From contig NZ_CBDDJZ010000001.1 of assembly GCF_965229915.1 (NCBI RefSeq), positions 3,906,001 through 3,970,000 of the forward strand: DNA of 64,000 nt. Direction: 5' to 3'. The notes under the pieces are model-generated. The model was not told where the DNA came from. It worked only from the letters and a program-made list of their open reading frames with translations, and searched no databases. The position numbers were made by a program, and so were the translations under genes. Shown in pieces: positions 25,621 through 35,100 of this stretch; the first letter of the stretch is position 1, and each line of letters starts with the position of its first letter. This DNA is from Marinoscillum sp965229915. Lineage in GTDB: Bacteria > Bacteroidota > Bacteroidia > Cytophagales > Cyclobacteriaceae.

Positions 25621-25803
25621 ATGGGTCCTATGACAGCTTTAGACACCATCAAACAGCAAGTGAACCAATTACCTACAGAGGAATTGTACTCACTCAAATC
25701 GTATCTGAATCATGCCATTATCCAGGAGAAAATCATGGAGCTGCAAAAGCAGCAAGGTATGCAGCAAATCAGAGCGGCGCTCAAAAAAGGGTACCAGTTT
25801 TAA
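25621..25803 (+). CDS. Small helical protein of unknown function
   Basis: 60 residues from an ATG at 25621 (a second Met is residue 4). It is predicted helical throughout, with TIKQQVNQLPTEELYSLKSY and a Gln/Lys-rich second half. It has the look of small antitoxin-like or phage-derived regulatory proteins but no family is recognised. It is convergent with the decayed hepT, overlapping it by four bases, and sits in a low-density region. Confidence 0.4.
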   Translation: MGPMTALDTIKQQVNQLPTEELYSLKSYLNHAIIQEKIMELQKQQGMQQIRAALKKGYQF

Positions 25804-26099
25804 TCATCATTTAGGTTTATAGAGATTCTCAGGCTATAGCACTTCGGTGCTTTAGCTCGAGGATTAATCCCCAAAAATTCCTGAGCTTCTTTTTTGATTG
25901 AAGGCAAGTCTCTAGTGACGATAGTCCACAGAATTTCATTTGAAACGGAATCATAGCCATGTATGATTCGGTTTCTAAAATCAACTATCTTTCTGGTATT
26001 AGAAACCGGGATTTCAGGATCAATCTTTAAAATACGAGACTTTGCTTCCCCAATCATCTCCGGGTTGCGTTCTATGGCTTGTTTAGCAGTTCTGTTAGT
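25800..26099 (-). pseudogene. N-terminally truncated HepT-like toxin (DUF86)
   Basis: The frame is open from right after the mntA stop codon and contains RNA-nuclease signature RNRIIHGY, i.e. the R-x4-H-x-Y active site of HepT. Family similarity begins only at about 26087 (AKQAIERNPEMIGEAKSRI); the first ~35-45 residues of a normal HepT (first helix pair) are absent, and the only internal ATG is at 26057. The remnant lies in the same reading frame as mntA, separated by its TAA. A 5' deletion is the simplest explanation. The C-terminal ~20 residues also look non-native. Confidence 0.65.
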
Positions 26100-26399
26100 T
26101 TATCCATAGATGGCCACCTTGGACTTGTCGATTTCACTTTGAATGAATTCATTTCTCGAAGCACGAACTTCCAATAAGTCTATTCTACGATCTAGAAACC
26201 GTTCCAATTCACTCAATAACCCGTAGTAAAGATCAGTGTATTCGTATGGATCAGAGATGTCAATTTCGACAAGGAAATCAATATCGTTTTCTGGACTAAA
26301 AAAATCTCCTAAAATGCTGCCAAAAGCGTACAAATGTTTGACTCGATAATCCTTACAAATCGCCTTAATCCCTTTTATTTCTGATTCACTGAGGTGCAT
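26100..26399 (-). CDS. MntA-like nucleotidyltransferase (antitoxin)
   Basis: 99 residues, full length for the minimal nucleotidyltransferase family. The signature is visible as LYAFGSILGDFFSPENDIDF: G-S followed by the D-x-D metal pair. In active modules MntA AMPylates a tyrosine of HepT's R-x4-H-x-Y motif and neutralises it. Here the partner gene is truncated, so the antitoxin may be an orphan. It is 33 bp downstream of xerD. Confidence 0.82.
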   Translation of the reverse strand: MHLSESEIKGIKAICKDYRVKHLYAFGSILGDFFSPENDIDFLVEIDISDPYEYTDLYYGLLSELERFLDRRIDLLEVRASRNEFIQSEIDKSKVAIYG

Positions 26400-26432
26400 A
26401 ATGGGTAAAAATATGAATTAAAGCAGATCTTG

Positions 26433-27332
26433 TTAGCTGCGAGGATGAAATTCATTGATCACCTGCTTGAGGTAATCCCGATCCAAATGCGTGTAAATCT
26501 CCGTGGTGGTGATAGATTCATGGCCTAGCATTTCCTGAACCGCACGTAAGTCAGCACCACCTTCTATCAGGTGTGTAGCAAATGAATGCCGAAAGGTGTG
26601 TGGACTGATACTTTTGGCAATGCCCGCCTTGAGAGCCAGGTCTTTAATGATGGTGAACACGCTGACTCGAGAGATCCTTGATCCACGTAAATTTAGGAAT
26701 AGGTGATCTTCACTGCCTTTTTTTACCTCCTGATGAACCCGAACATGGTCTTTGTATAGCTTAATATATTTCAAAGCCGTTTTCCCCACTGGTACCAGAC
26801 GCTCCTTGTTACCTTTTCCGATAATCCTGAGAAACCCGACATCATCGTAAATATTACTGATTTTTAACTCGATCAGTTCTGATACACGCAGACCAGAGCT
26901 GTAGAGCGTCTCTAGCATGGCTCTATTACGAGTGCCTGCGTCGGTGGATAAGTCAATCTCACCGAGAATCGCTTCTATTTCATGAAATTCTAGTGTATCA
27001 GGAAGTTTTCTTCCGATTTTGGGTGCTTCTAATAATTCTGACGGGTCTTTGTCGATGAGCTCTTCATAGACCAGAAATTTGTAAAATGATTTGATTCCCG
27101 AAAGAATCCTTGCCTGGGAGTATGGAGACATTCCCAGTTCGTTAATGAATTCCACGAAATTGATCAAATCACTCTGGGAAACTTTCAGAGGGCTTAACGT
27201 TAGATTTTTGATTTCGAAAAACTCCCTTAATTTCGTAATGTCATGGAGATACGCATCTATGGAGTTGTCAGCAAGTGAACGCTCCAGTTTTAGGTAATTG
27301 CGGTACTGCTTGATGTAAATGTCCCAGCTCAC
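26433..27332 (-). CDS. xerD: Site-specific tyrosine recombinase XerD
   Basis: 299 residues from GTG 27332, the usual XerC/D length; the longer frame to 27434 runs into the divergent aroQ leader. The N-terminal SAM-like core-binding domain (YIKQYRNYLKLERSLADNSI) is followed by the catalytic domain. It carries Arg in SSGLRVSELIELK, His-x-x-Arg in SPHTFRHSFATHLI, and the nucleophile Tyr in TTTEIYTHLD. It resolves chromosome dimers together with FtsK. No att-like sites were seen, so this is the housekeeping enzyme rather than an island integrase. Confidence 0.92.
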   Translation of the reverse strand: MSWDIYIKQYRNYLKLERSLADNSIDAYLHDITKLREFFEIKNLTLSPLKVSQSDLINFVEFINELGMSPYSQARILSGIKSFYKFLVYEELIDKDPSELLEAPKIGRKLPDTLEFHEIEAILGEIDLSTDAGTRNRAMLETLYSSGLRVSELIELKISNIYDDVGFLRIIGKGNKERLVPVGKTALKYIKLYKDHVRVHQEVKKGSEDHLFLNLRGSRISRVSVFTIIKDLALKAGIAKSISPHTFRHSFATHLIEGGADLRAVQEMLGHESITTTEIYTHLDRDYLKQVINEFHPRS

Positions 27333-27387
27333 GAGAGCGAATTTACTTGAATTGAAACTATCGGCGCAAGCCACTATCATAACTATC

Positions 27388-27807
27388 ATGAAGCTACTGA
27401 TCATCAACGGGCCCAATTTGAACCTACTCGGCACAAGAGAAACGGATATTTACGGTTCTCAAAAGTTTGAAGATTACTTCGATGACTTGAAATCGAAATT
27501 TGCGAATGTGGACTTAGACTACTTTCAGTCCAACCACGAAGGAGCGCTCATCGATAAGTTGCATGAGGTAGGGTTTAGCTATGACGGCATAATCGTTAAT
27601 CTGGCTGGCTATACACATACCTCGATAGCGCTGGCAGATGCCATAGCCGCTATTACCACTCCAGTAGTAGAAGTGCACATCTCCAATATTCATGCGCGAG
27701 AGCCATTTAGAACTCATACTTATACAGGTTCGAAAGCCAAGGGTATTATCTCAGGGCTAGGCCTGAAAGGGTATGAACTTGCTATCAATTACTTCCTGGA
27801 TAAATGA
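27388..27807 (+). CDS. aroQ: 3-dehydroquinate dehydratase, type II
   Basis: 139 residues from ATG 27388. Third step of the shikimate pathway. Landmarks: LLIINGPNLNLLGTRE with active-site Tyr close by (DIYGSQ), FQSNHEGALIDKLHE, NLAGYTHTSIALADAI and VEVHISNIHAREPFR with the catalytic His. The gene overlaps the following aminotransferase by ATGA. Confidence 0.95.
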   Translation: MKLLIINGPNLNLLGTRETDIYGSQKFEDYFDDLKSKFANVDLDYFQSNHEGALIDKLHEVGFSYDGIIVNLAGYTHTSIALADAIAAITTPVVEVHISNIHAREPFRTHTYTGSKAKGIISGLGLKGYELAINYFLDK

Positions 27808-28853
27808 ATCAGGCCAACTTCTACCCGGGACCATCCAGAGTCTATTCCAATATCACTGAATACATCCTTGAGGCTTATAAGGATGGCATCATGTCCATCA
27901 ATCATCGCAGCACTGAATTCATGGAGCTCATGCGTAAGGTCAAAGCCGAACTACGAGCTAAATTGCTAATCCCAGACGACTATGAGATAGTGTTTACCTC
28001 ATCGGCTACTGAGTGCTGGGAGATTATCGCTCAATCACTCACCGTCAAGGGCAGCCAGCATTTCTTTAATGGCTCTTTTGGAGAGAAATGGGCAAGCTAT
28101 GCCGCAGAACTCACCAATACCACCAACGTCCATTTTGGCATCAATGAGAAATTGCCAACTGGAGATATCGCGGATGGGGTGGATGTGCTCTGTGTTACTC
28201 ACAATGAAACCTCTAACGCTACGATGGTGTCCATGGACAGTCTGAAGATGCTTCGGGTGGAAAATGAAGGTAAGCTCATTGCCGTGGATGTTACTTCTTC
28301 ATTTGGTGGAGTGAAACTAGACTACACATTGGCGGATGTGTGGTATGGAAGCGTGCAGAAGTGCCTGGGCATTCCTGCTGGTATGGGATTCATGATTTTG
28401 TCACCTTCCGCTGTGAATACAGCCATGAATATTGGTGAAAACAAACATTACAATAGTCTGGTGCGAATATTGGAGAATGCCGCAAAAGATCAAACGTCCT
28501 ATACGCCAAACGTGCTGGATATTTACTTGCTATACCGGACTCAGCAGGCTTCTAAAGGTATTGTTTACGTAGAAGAGAAGCTTAAAAACAGGTTGACCGC
28601 CTACAATGAACTGTTTGAGCGAACTGAAGGAATTGAGCACTTAGTGGAAAATGAGAAAGTTCGTTCAGCTACGGTGCTTGCTTTGACTACTTCTTCTCCT
28701 GAGGAGGTGAAAAATGAGGCACTGGAGCGTAGTATTGTTTTAGGTAGTGGCTATGGTCCGTGGAAGAAATCGACGTTTAGAATAGCCAACTTCCCGGCTA
28801 TTAAAACCCGGGAAGTTGAGAAATTAATGGCTTTTTTAAGTCGATATTACTGA
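27804..28853 (+). CDS. Class V aminotransferase (SerC/AGAT-like)
   Basis: 349 residues; PLP enzyme of fold type I. Motifs are NFYPGPSRVY at the N-terminus, FTSSATECWE, IAVDVTSSFGG, and the PLP lysine in WYGSVQKCLGIPAG (about residue 190). The substrate is uncertain: it resembles phosphoserine or alanine-glyoxylate aminotransferases of Bacteroidota. Translationally coupled to aroQ; its end overlaps the convergent TPR gene by seven bases. Confidence 0.82.
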   Translation: MNQANFYPGPSRVYSNITEYILEAYKDGIMSINHRSTEFMELMRKVKAELRAKLLIPDDYEIVFTSSATECWEIIAQSLTVKGSQHFFNGSFGEKWASYAAELTNTTNVHFGINEKLPTGDIADGVDVLCVTHNETSNATMVSMDSLKMLRVENEGKLIAVDVTSSFGGVKLDYTLADVWYGSVQKCLGIPAGMGFMILSPSAVNTAMNIGENKHYNSLVRILENAAKDQTSYTPNVLDIYLLYRTQQASKGIVYVEEKLKNRLTAYNELFERTEGIEHLVENEKVRSATVLALTTSSPEEVKNEALERSIVLGSGYGPWKKSTFRIANFPAIKTREVEKLMAFLSRYY

Positions 28854-30157
28854 CGTCTCTGGATCGTTACCGATTCATTGATCCAGCAATCAACAGTTAT
28901 CTTTTGACCTTCTTCATAGTTTTCATTGAAGATCTCCTCAATGGAAGGGAACTGACCTCTGGCTGCTTCCATCTGCTTGGTGTTGCCTGCTTTTTCATAC
29001 ATTTCATAAGCCGCTAGGTAGACTCCACGATCTTTTACTCGGCTTTCGCCACCTTTGCATTCATCAGCACTTAAGAAATATAGGTTGCCAATTAGGTTGT
29101 AAGCTTCACTGGATCCAGGCTTGATACTTAGTGCTTCATAAGCGAGTGAACGTGACTTTCTCTTGTCTCCCTGCTTGAATGCCACTGAAGCCATTCCCAT
29201 TTTAGCATCAAACTTTTGGTCTATATCCTCGGTGAGTTTCGCAGCCTCAGCGTAGTATGTATTGGCTTTAGCATATTCCTCAGATCGGTAGAACTTATCA
29301 CCGAGCGCCTTGGCTAGTGAAAACGAAGGTTCTGATTTGAAGAAGACTTCTCCTGCTTTGGTGAAATAAGCCTGATCTGAGCATTTGGCTTTTAGTGAAT
29401 AGGAGAAAATTTTCTTTGCGGTGTTGATGTCATCTGGGTTAGCATTCAGTTTGGGTACCAGATTTTCTTCAATAAACTCACAACTGATGATATCGCCAAG
29501 CGAGTTGAGAAAGGCATCTATCTTATCCTGCTCTTTAGATAACTTGTCTTTATCGCCCCCGCTACTAGTTTTTTCATCAATGACTGCCGTGATACGCGTG
29601 TGAATATCCAGTACGTCTGTTGCTGGCATTTCGTCAGGCTTGCTCTTATAATAATAAGTGGCCATCGTCATGTACGGTGTAATATTAAAATCGGATATAT
29701 CTGCCGCATTATAGCTGTATAGTTTATCGTACAGTTCTCTTAGCAATGCATACTTCGCAGGCACCTTATAGTACATCTTGAACGCCGAGTACGCCTTTCG
29801 GTCCATAACGGAGGCTTCATCGTCCCAATACTTGATACGCATGTCATATGTCCATAGCAAAGAATCTCTCAGTCTACTTGCTCGTTTTTCAGAGATATCC
29901 ATTTCTAGCAGGTTATCAATGATTTTAGGGCCATCCTGATAGATGGATTCGTGCAGGTCAGGCGTGTTGGCGTATAGCCATTGGACTGATTGCCAGCATT
30001 CCTCCCATTTGTCAGTGGACATGAGCAGTTTGTAGTAGGCTTGTTTTTCTTTGGCCATGTCGTGTTTTTCGCCTTCTTCCGGCCAGTTCCACCCAGGCTG
30101 AGCAGAAGCCATCAGCGTCATGGTGAGTGCAAACAGTAGTCCAATTAGTCTAAGCAT
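28847..30157 (-). CDS. Secreted TPR-repeat protein
   Basis: 436 residues with a signal peptide ending near LMASAQ. The second half contains tetratricopeptide-like helices (AKANTYYAEAAKLTEDIDQ, SEAYNLIGNLYFLSADECK, AYEMYEKAGNTKQMEAARG). Similar periplasmic TPR proteins are common in Cytophagales but have no defined role. It is monocistronic by position. Confidence 0.72.
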   Translation of the reverse strand: MLRLIGLLFALTMTLMASAQPGWNWPEEGEKHDMAKEKQAYYKLLMSTDKWEECWQSVQWLYANTPDLHESIYQDGPKIIDNLLEMDISEKRASRLRDSLLWTYDMRIKYWDDEASVMDRKAYSAFKMYYKVPAKYALLRELYDKLYSYNAADISDFNITPYMTMATYYYKSKPDEMPATDVLDIHTRITAVIDEKTSSGGDKDKLSKEQDKIDAFLNSLGDIISCEFIEENLVPKLNANPDDINTAKKIFSYSLKAKCSDQAYFTKAGEVFFKSEPSFSLAKALGDKFYRSEEYAKANTYYAEAAKLTEDIDQKFDAKMGMASVAFKQGDKRKSRSLAYEALSIKPGSSEAYNLIGNLYFLSADECKGGESRVKDRGVYLAAYEMYEKAGNTKQMEAARGQFPSIEEIFNENYEEGQKITVDCWINESVTIQRRQ

Positions 30158-30220
30158 TCTTGATCGAGTTATTTTTTAGCAATTTGGTTAAAAAAGATTC
30201 TTCTTGGCAAGCATCCCAAT

Positions 30221-30228
30221 TAGCTTTG
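30221..30228 (+). promoter_or_regulatory. Bacteroidota -7 element for marC-rnhA
   Basis: TAGCTTTG matches TAnnTTTG and lies 22 bp before the GTG start at 30251. A TTG at 30204-30206 is somewhat close (14 bp) for a -33 element. Confidence 0.45.
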
Positions 30229-30250
30229 CGTTAAAATTTTACAAGGACGA

Positions 30251-30820
30251 GTGTTCAATTTTAAAGAAATTCTTTCGGTTTCACTGATTCTTTTTTCAGT
30301 AATCGACATTCTAGGTAGTGTCCCGATAATCATTGACTTACGTAAAAAAGCCGGACATGTTCAATCTGAGAAGGCTACCCTCGCTTCAGGGCTATTAATG
30401 ATCTTGTTTCTATTTCTGGGCGAAGGCATCCTTAAGCTCTTTGGAATTGACGTTGGATCCTTCGCTATAGCTGGTGGATTGATCATGTTTTTTATCGGTC
30501 TGGAGATGGTTTTGGGGATACATTTTTTTCACTCAGATGCGGAAGATCTGTCTTCTTCATCCATTGTGCCGTTGGCATTTCCACTCATCGCAGGAGCAGG
30601 AACACTTACAACAATTATTTCATTAAAAGCAATCTACGCCACACCGAATATTCTTATTGGGGTAATACTGAACTTGCTTTTTGTCTATCTGGTACTGAAA
30701 ACCTCCAGCTGGCTGGAAAAGAAGATTGGATCTGCCGGTTTCAATGTATTGAGAAAAGTATTTGGTATTATCTTGCTGTCCATCGCTATCAAGATTTTTA
30801 AAACGTACCTATTTCAGTAA
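30251..30820 (+). CDS. MarC/UPF0056 family integral membrane protein
   Basis: 189 residues, GTG start, six predicted transmembrane helices. Family-typical features are LFSVIDILGSVPIIIDLRK near the N-terminus and IVPLAFPLIAGAGTLTTII in the middle. The transported substrate of MarC proteins is unknown. The rnhA ATG follows immediately after the stop. Confidence 0.88.
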   Translation: MFNFKEILSVSLILFSVIDILGSVPIIIDLRKKAGHVQSEKATLASGLLMILFLFLGEGILKLFGIDVGSFAIAGGLIMFFIGLEMVLGIHFFHSDAEDLSSSSIVPLAFPLIAGAGTLTTIISLKAIYATPNILIGVILNLLFVYLVLKTSSWLEKKIGSAGFNVLRKVFGIILLSIAIKIFKTYLFQ

Positions 30821-31291
30821 ATGATCACGATCTATACAGACGGAGCAGCAAAGGGCAATCCAGGACCAGGCGGATATGGAGCTATTTTGGATTATAAGGG
30901 GAAAAGAAAGGAGCTCTCTGAAGGCTTCAGAAAAACAACCAATAATCGCATGGAGCTGCTGGCTGTGATCAAAGCACTGGAGGCTATCAAAAAGCCAGGA
31001 TGGAATGTCCTGGTTTACTCTGATTCTAAATATGTGGTAGATGCCGTAGAAAAGCGTTGGCTAGATGGCTGGGTCAAAAAAGGATTCAAAGGCAAGAAGA
31101 ATCCAGACTTGTGGAAACGCTATTTGGAGGCGAGTAAACCGCATAATGTCAAATTTCAATGGGTAAAAGGACATGCAGGACATCCAGAGAATGAGCGCTG
31201 TGATGAGTTGGCTGTGCAAGCGGCTGAAGGATTGGACCTGAAAGTGGATGAGGTATTTGAAAGCGGACCAGATACTAACCCATTGTTTTAA
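30821..31291 (+). CDS. rnhA: Ribonuclease HI
   Basis: 156 residues; cleaves RNA in RNA-DNA hybrids. The DEDD metal site is visible: Asp in IYTDGAAKGNPGPGGYGA, Glu in NRMELLAVIKALE, Asp in VYSDSKYVVDA, and Asp near the C-terminus in NERCDELA, with the flexible His in VKGHAGHPEN. It abuts marC, and its end overlaps the convergent LytTR regulator by 17 bp. Confidence 0.95.
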   Translation: MITIYTDGAAKGNPGPGGYGAILDYKGKRKELSEGFRKTTNNRMELLAVIKALEAIKKPGWNVLVYSDSKYVVDAVEKRWLDGWVKKGFKGKKNPDLWKRYLEASKPHNVKFQWVKGHAGHPENERCDELAVQAAEGLDLKVDEVFESGPDTNPLF

Positions 31292-32003
31292 ATCCTGCAG
31301 ATAGCGCCTCACTATACTTTTTGGATATAGGCAGTTTTTCTTTTTCAATAAAAACCGCAACCGGACTAAACGACGTTATCTTCTCTTTGTTGACCAGAAA
31401 AGATCTATGGATTCTTATGAAATCTGAAGCAGGTAGCTGCTGCTCAAAATCTTTGAGCGTAGACCGAATGATGTGTCTGTTACCATCTACATGGATTTCC
31501 AGGTAATTATCGTCTGATTTAATGTAGAGAATTTCCTTTAGGCTGATTTTGACATATTGGTAGTTTTCTTTCACAAAAAAGTAGTCTCTAGCTACAAAGC
31601 TCTGGTCCACGGAGGATTGTGAGAGTTCACTATATCTTTTCATGGCCACCTCTATGGCTCCATAGAGACTTTCCTTTTCTATTGGTTTGATGAGGTAGCC
31701 ATAAGGTGATGTTTCAATAGCTAAATCAACCGTTTTTCGATCGCCGTATGATGTCAGGAAAATAAAAGGAAACTGCTGTAAACCCTTTAGTTGGTTGGCC
31801 AGCCAGATCCCATCCTCATCTCCTTTTAGATTGATATCAAAAAGGGCCAGATCTGGTGTGGATTGCTTTATTTTTTCAAGCGCACTGGTAGCTCTAATGC
31901 AGATATTGGTTACCTCATAGCCAAGATCTTCCAGCATGTCAGAGATGGACTCGGCTATGATCATCTCGTCTTCAACGATGAGCACTTTGAGGGTTTCTGA
32001 CAT
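31275..32003 (-). CDS. LytTR-family response regulator
   Basis: 242 residues: receiver domain (about 1-120; phospho-Asp in LALFDINLKGDEDGIW, Thr in FIFLTSYGD, Lys in YLIKPIEK) and a C-terminal LytTR DNA-binding domain (about 140-240; LYIKSDDNYLEIHVDGNRHI, FIRIHRSFLVNKEKI). LytTR proteins bind two direct repeats about 21 bp apart. It is downstream of, and presumably served by, the beta-propeller histidine kinase; the second HisKA_2 kinase nearby has no regulator of its own. Confidence 0.92.
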   Translation of the reverse strand: MSETLKVLIVEDEMIIAESISDMLEDLGYEVTNICIRATSALEKIKQSTPDLALFDINLKGDEDGIWLANQLKGLQQFPFIFLTSYGDRKTVDLAIETSPYGYLIKPIEKESLYGAIEVAMKRYSELSQSSVDQSFVARDYFFVKENYQYVKISLKEILYIKSDDNYLEIHVDGNRHIIRSTLKDFEQQLPASDFIRIHRSFLVNKEKITSFSPVAVFIEKEKLPISKKYSEALSAGFKTMG

Positions 32004-32064
32004 CTGTCTTTTTATTTATAAATCAATTTACGCCTTAAAAATATCCCTTTGCAATCGTAAAGAA

Positions 32065-32091
32065 GGCCAGAAGAACCAAGCTCTTCTGGCC
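32065..32091 (-). terminator. Hairpin after the propeller kinase
   Basis: GGCCAGAAGA (32065-32074) pairs perfectly with TCTTCTGGCC (32082-32091). Read on the minus strand it is followed by TTCTTT only, so termination may be partial and allow read-through to the regulator gene. Confidence 0.5.
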
Positions 32092-32187
32092 AGTTTGAAT
32101 TACGGTGAATTGGATTACTAAAACTATTTTCAATTGGTTTAGGAACAAAAAATAAGTGGCGAATGCACGAATAAACGGGATGAAAGA

Positions 32188-35100
32188 CTATACACGAAGG
32201 CTCATTTGGAAATGCGTACCATTATCAGGCTCCAATAGGTAGTCTGCTTCTAGCTGAATACAAAGCATCTTTACCAGTCGCAAACCCAATGATCTGGTTT
32301 TGTTGATGTTAAAGTCCTGGGGTATTCCTTTACCATTGTCATAAAAGTCTAATATGATTTTATCATCGACGTTTCGCATAGAAACCTGGAGTGTTCCTGC
32401 CTGGTATGGTTCGAAGGCGTATTTAAATGAATTGGTAGTGAGCTCATTGATGATCAGCCCAATGGGAATGGCAGTTTCTACATCAATCAAGATATCAGTA
32501 CAGTCGATCTTAATGTCAACCGCTTTGGCGGATGCTCCAAATGACGAACGTATTTCTTGCAGTAGCTCAGGCAGGTACTCATCAAAAACGATGCTTTTTA
32601 AGTCTTCATTTTCGTAGAGTTTTTGGTGAATCAGCGCCATGGAGCGCACCCTGCCCTGGCCTTCCTGAAGTACCTGCTTGAAGTCCTCATTCTCAAACTT
32701 ACCTGATTGCAGATAAAGTAGGCTGGCTATAATTTGCAGGTTGTTTTTCACTCTATGGTGGATTTCTTTTAGCAGAGCTTCTCGTTCCTTGAGTGATTGT
32801 TCTATTTTGTTTCTCTGCTTATTGATTATTTCAGTATCTAGAATTGCCTTTTCTTTTTGTAGCCGCAGTTCTTTTGTACGTTCCTGTACGGTTATTTCCA
32901 GTTTTTTACGCGAGTACTTTAAGTATCGATCACGTCCAAACATCATCAATACGAACAAAGCACCATAAATGATGTAAGCTATCCGGGAAGCATAGAATGG
33001 GGGTTTCACTACAATCCCCAGAGCGGTTGGTTGACCCCACCGTCCATCGTAGTTTCCAGCACGAACATCCAGGGTATATTTACCAGGTCTAAGGTCTGTC
33101 AATGTCACACTCCAGTCGTCAGTTTTGATCCAGCCCTTGGTACTGAATTCATCAATTTTGTATTCAAACTTTACCTTCTCAGAGCTGATGATTTCTGAAC
33201 TAAAAAAGTGGACAGTCACATAGTCATCCTCATCGCTCAGTTCTATTGTATTTTTATTGCTGAGCGATTGGGAGATTACCCGATTGTCGTGCTGGAGCTT
33301 CACCTCGGTGAAATGAACTTCAGGCTTGGTCATGTCCAGTTGGATGGATTTAGGATCCCAGCTGTTGAATCCATTAGGTCCTCCGGCGTAGAGCGTTCCG
33401 CTGGAACCCAGATGAATACTACCAGGATTGAATTGGTCTCCCTGTAAACCATCAATGCGGTGGAAGTTGGTGAAAGTCTCGGATACAGGATCAAAAGATG
33501 AGAGCCCTTTGCTGGTAGTACACCAGATAGTGCCATCAGGGGTTACTACCACACCCATCACTGTCAAATGACTAAGTCCATCTTCCATGGTGTAAACCTT
33601 TGCTTGCCCTTCTTTATTGACTCTCACCAGTCCTTTATTGGTGCCAACCCACACATTCTCACTTGACTGTGCAATAGAAAAACTACTTAGCGAATCAAGT
33701 ACCGTGTTGGTCTTTTCAACTTGGTTGGTCTGTGGGTCAAATAACCTTACGCCAAGGTTGGTAGCGCACCAAAGTAGATTGCCTGCATCCAACATCAAAT
33801 CCTCAACAATTGGCAACTCGGAAGAGCTCATATTTTCAATCAAGTGGAAAGACTGAATTTGCTCTGTCTCCTGGTCGTAAATACTCAGGCCATTCTCAGT
33901 ACCAATATAAATGAGGGTCCCCAAGGGTATGATAGAGGTGCAATAAGTGGATTTTGGGAAATCCGGAGCATTTAGGGTTCGGATGTGCTTAAAGGTATTT
34001 GATTCAGGGTTATAGACACTCACGCCCTCACTGTAAGTGCCCAACCAGATCTGGTCGTACTCATCTCCGGCTATTGTCAGCACCGTATAGTCCAAAACCG
34101 AATGTTCAGGGTCATCCAGGTTGAAGGGGAAATTATAAAACTCTCCGGTTTGAAGATTCATTTTACTCAAACCGAGTGTGTTAGTGGCGACCCATAAGTG
34201 GGTATCATCTTCATAAAATCCGTAAGTATCGTTCACCCCGATGGTCTTCTGGTCATATGGATTGTGATTAAAAAGCTGGAAGCGGTCATAGAACGGATGA
34301 TACTGGTTGACACCTCCACCATCTGTACTGACCCAAAGGTTGTCATTTCGGTCTCTCATAATACCCCATACATCAATGTCGCTAATCGAGTTGGGGTCTT
34401 TGGGGTCATAGTTATAGTGAATAAAATGATCGTTTACCGCGTCGTACTGATAAAAACCACCACCATTTACACCAATAAAAATTCCTTGATCATCCTCATG
34501 TATAGCTAGTATAGTATAGAAAAAATCAAGCCCATTGTCGCCTATGGTATATCGCTTCAATTGTTTAGTGGTTGGGTTGTATCGGTTGATGGAAGGCTCG
34601 CTATCATCTTTGAAACTGCCAAACCACAGCTCTCCATCCGAACTAAAAATCATCTGATAAGTATAGATACCAGCCTCCTTAAAAACCGGATGTTTGTTGT
34701 TGTCTGGGTTAGTGAATTGCTGCGAGTTTTTGTTGAGGATATTTAGGCCATTTGGTGTAGCTGCATATAGCACAGAATCAACTACCAGTATACTGCGAAC
34801 GATGTTATTACTTAAGCTATATGGGTCGCTTTCATTGGTGACATAGGATACTATGGAATCTCCGGTAAGATGAAACAACCCTTCGTAAGTGGCGATCCAG
34901 ATAGAACTATCAATATCAAGCTTAATGTCATTGATTTTCCTATCGGTGAAGGTCGGGTCAGGATGATGCGTGATGGTACCACTTTCATATTGATAAATGA
35001 AAATGCCCGTCTCGGTACCCATCCATAGTTCGGACTTGTTTACCTGGAGAATGGTGGAGATATCTTCGTTAATAAATTCTGTCAAATTGGGCCCCTGTTG

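Noticed and set aside
26055..26105. MntA-HepT fusion by programmed stop-codon read-through
   Set aside because: The two are in the same frame, but the TAA context shows no known read-through or recoding signal, and a deletion explains the layout better.
26433..27332. XerD beside a toxin-antitoxin remnant as sign of an integrated island
   Set aside because: Length and motifs are those of the chromosomal XerD, and no flanking att-like repeats or cargo genes are seen.
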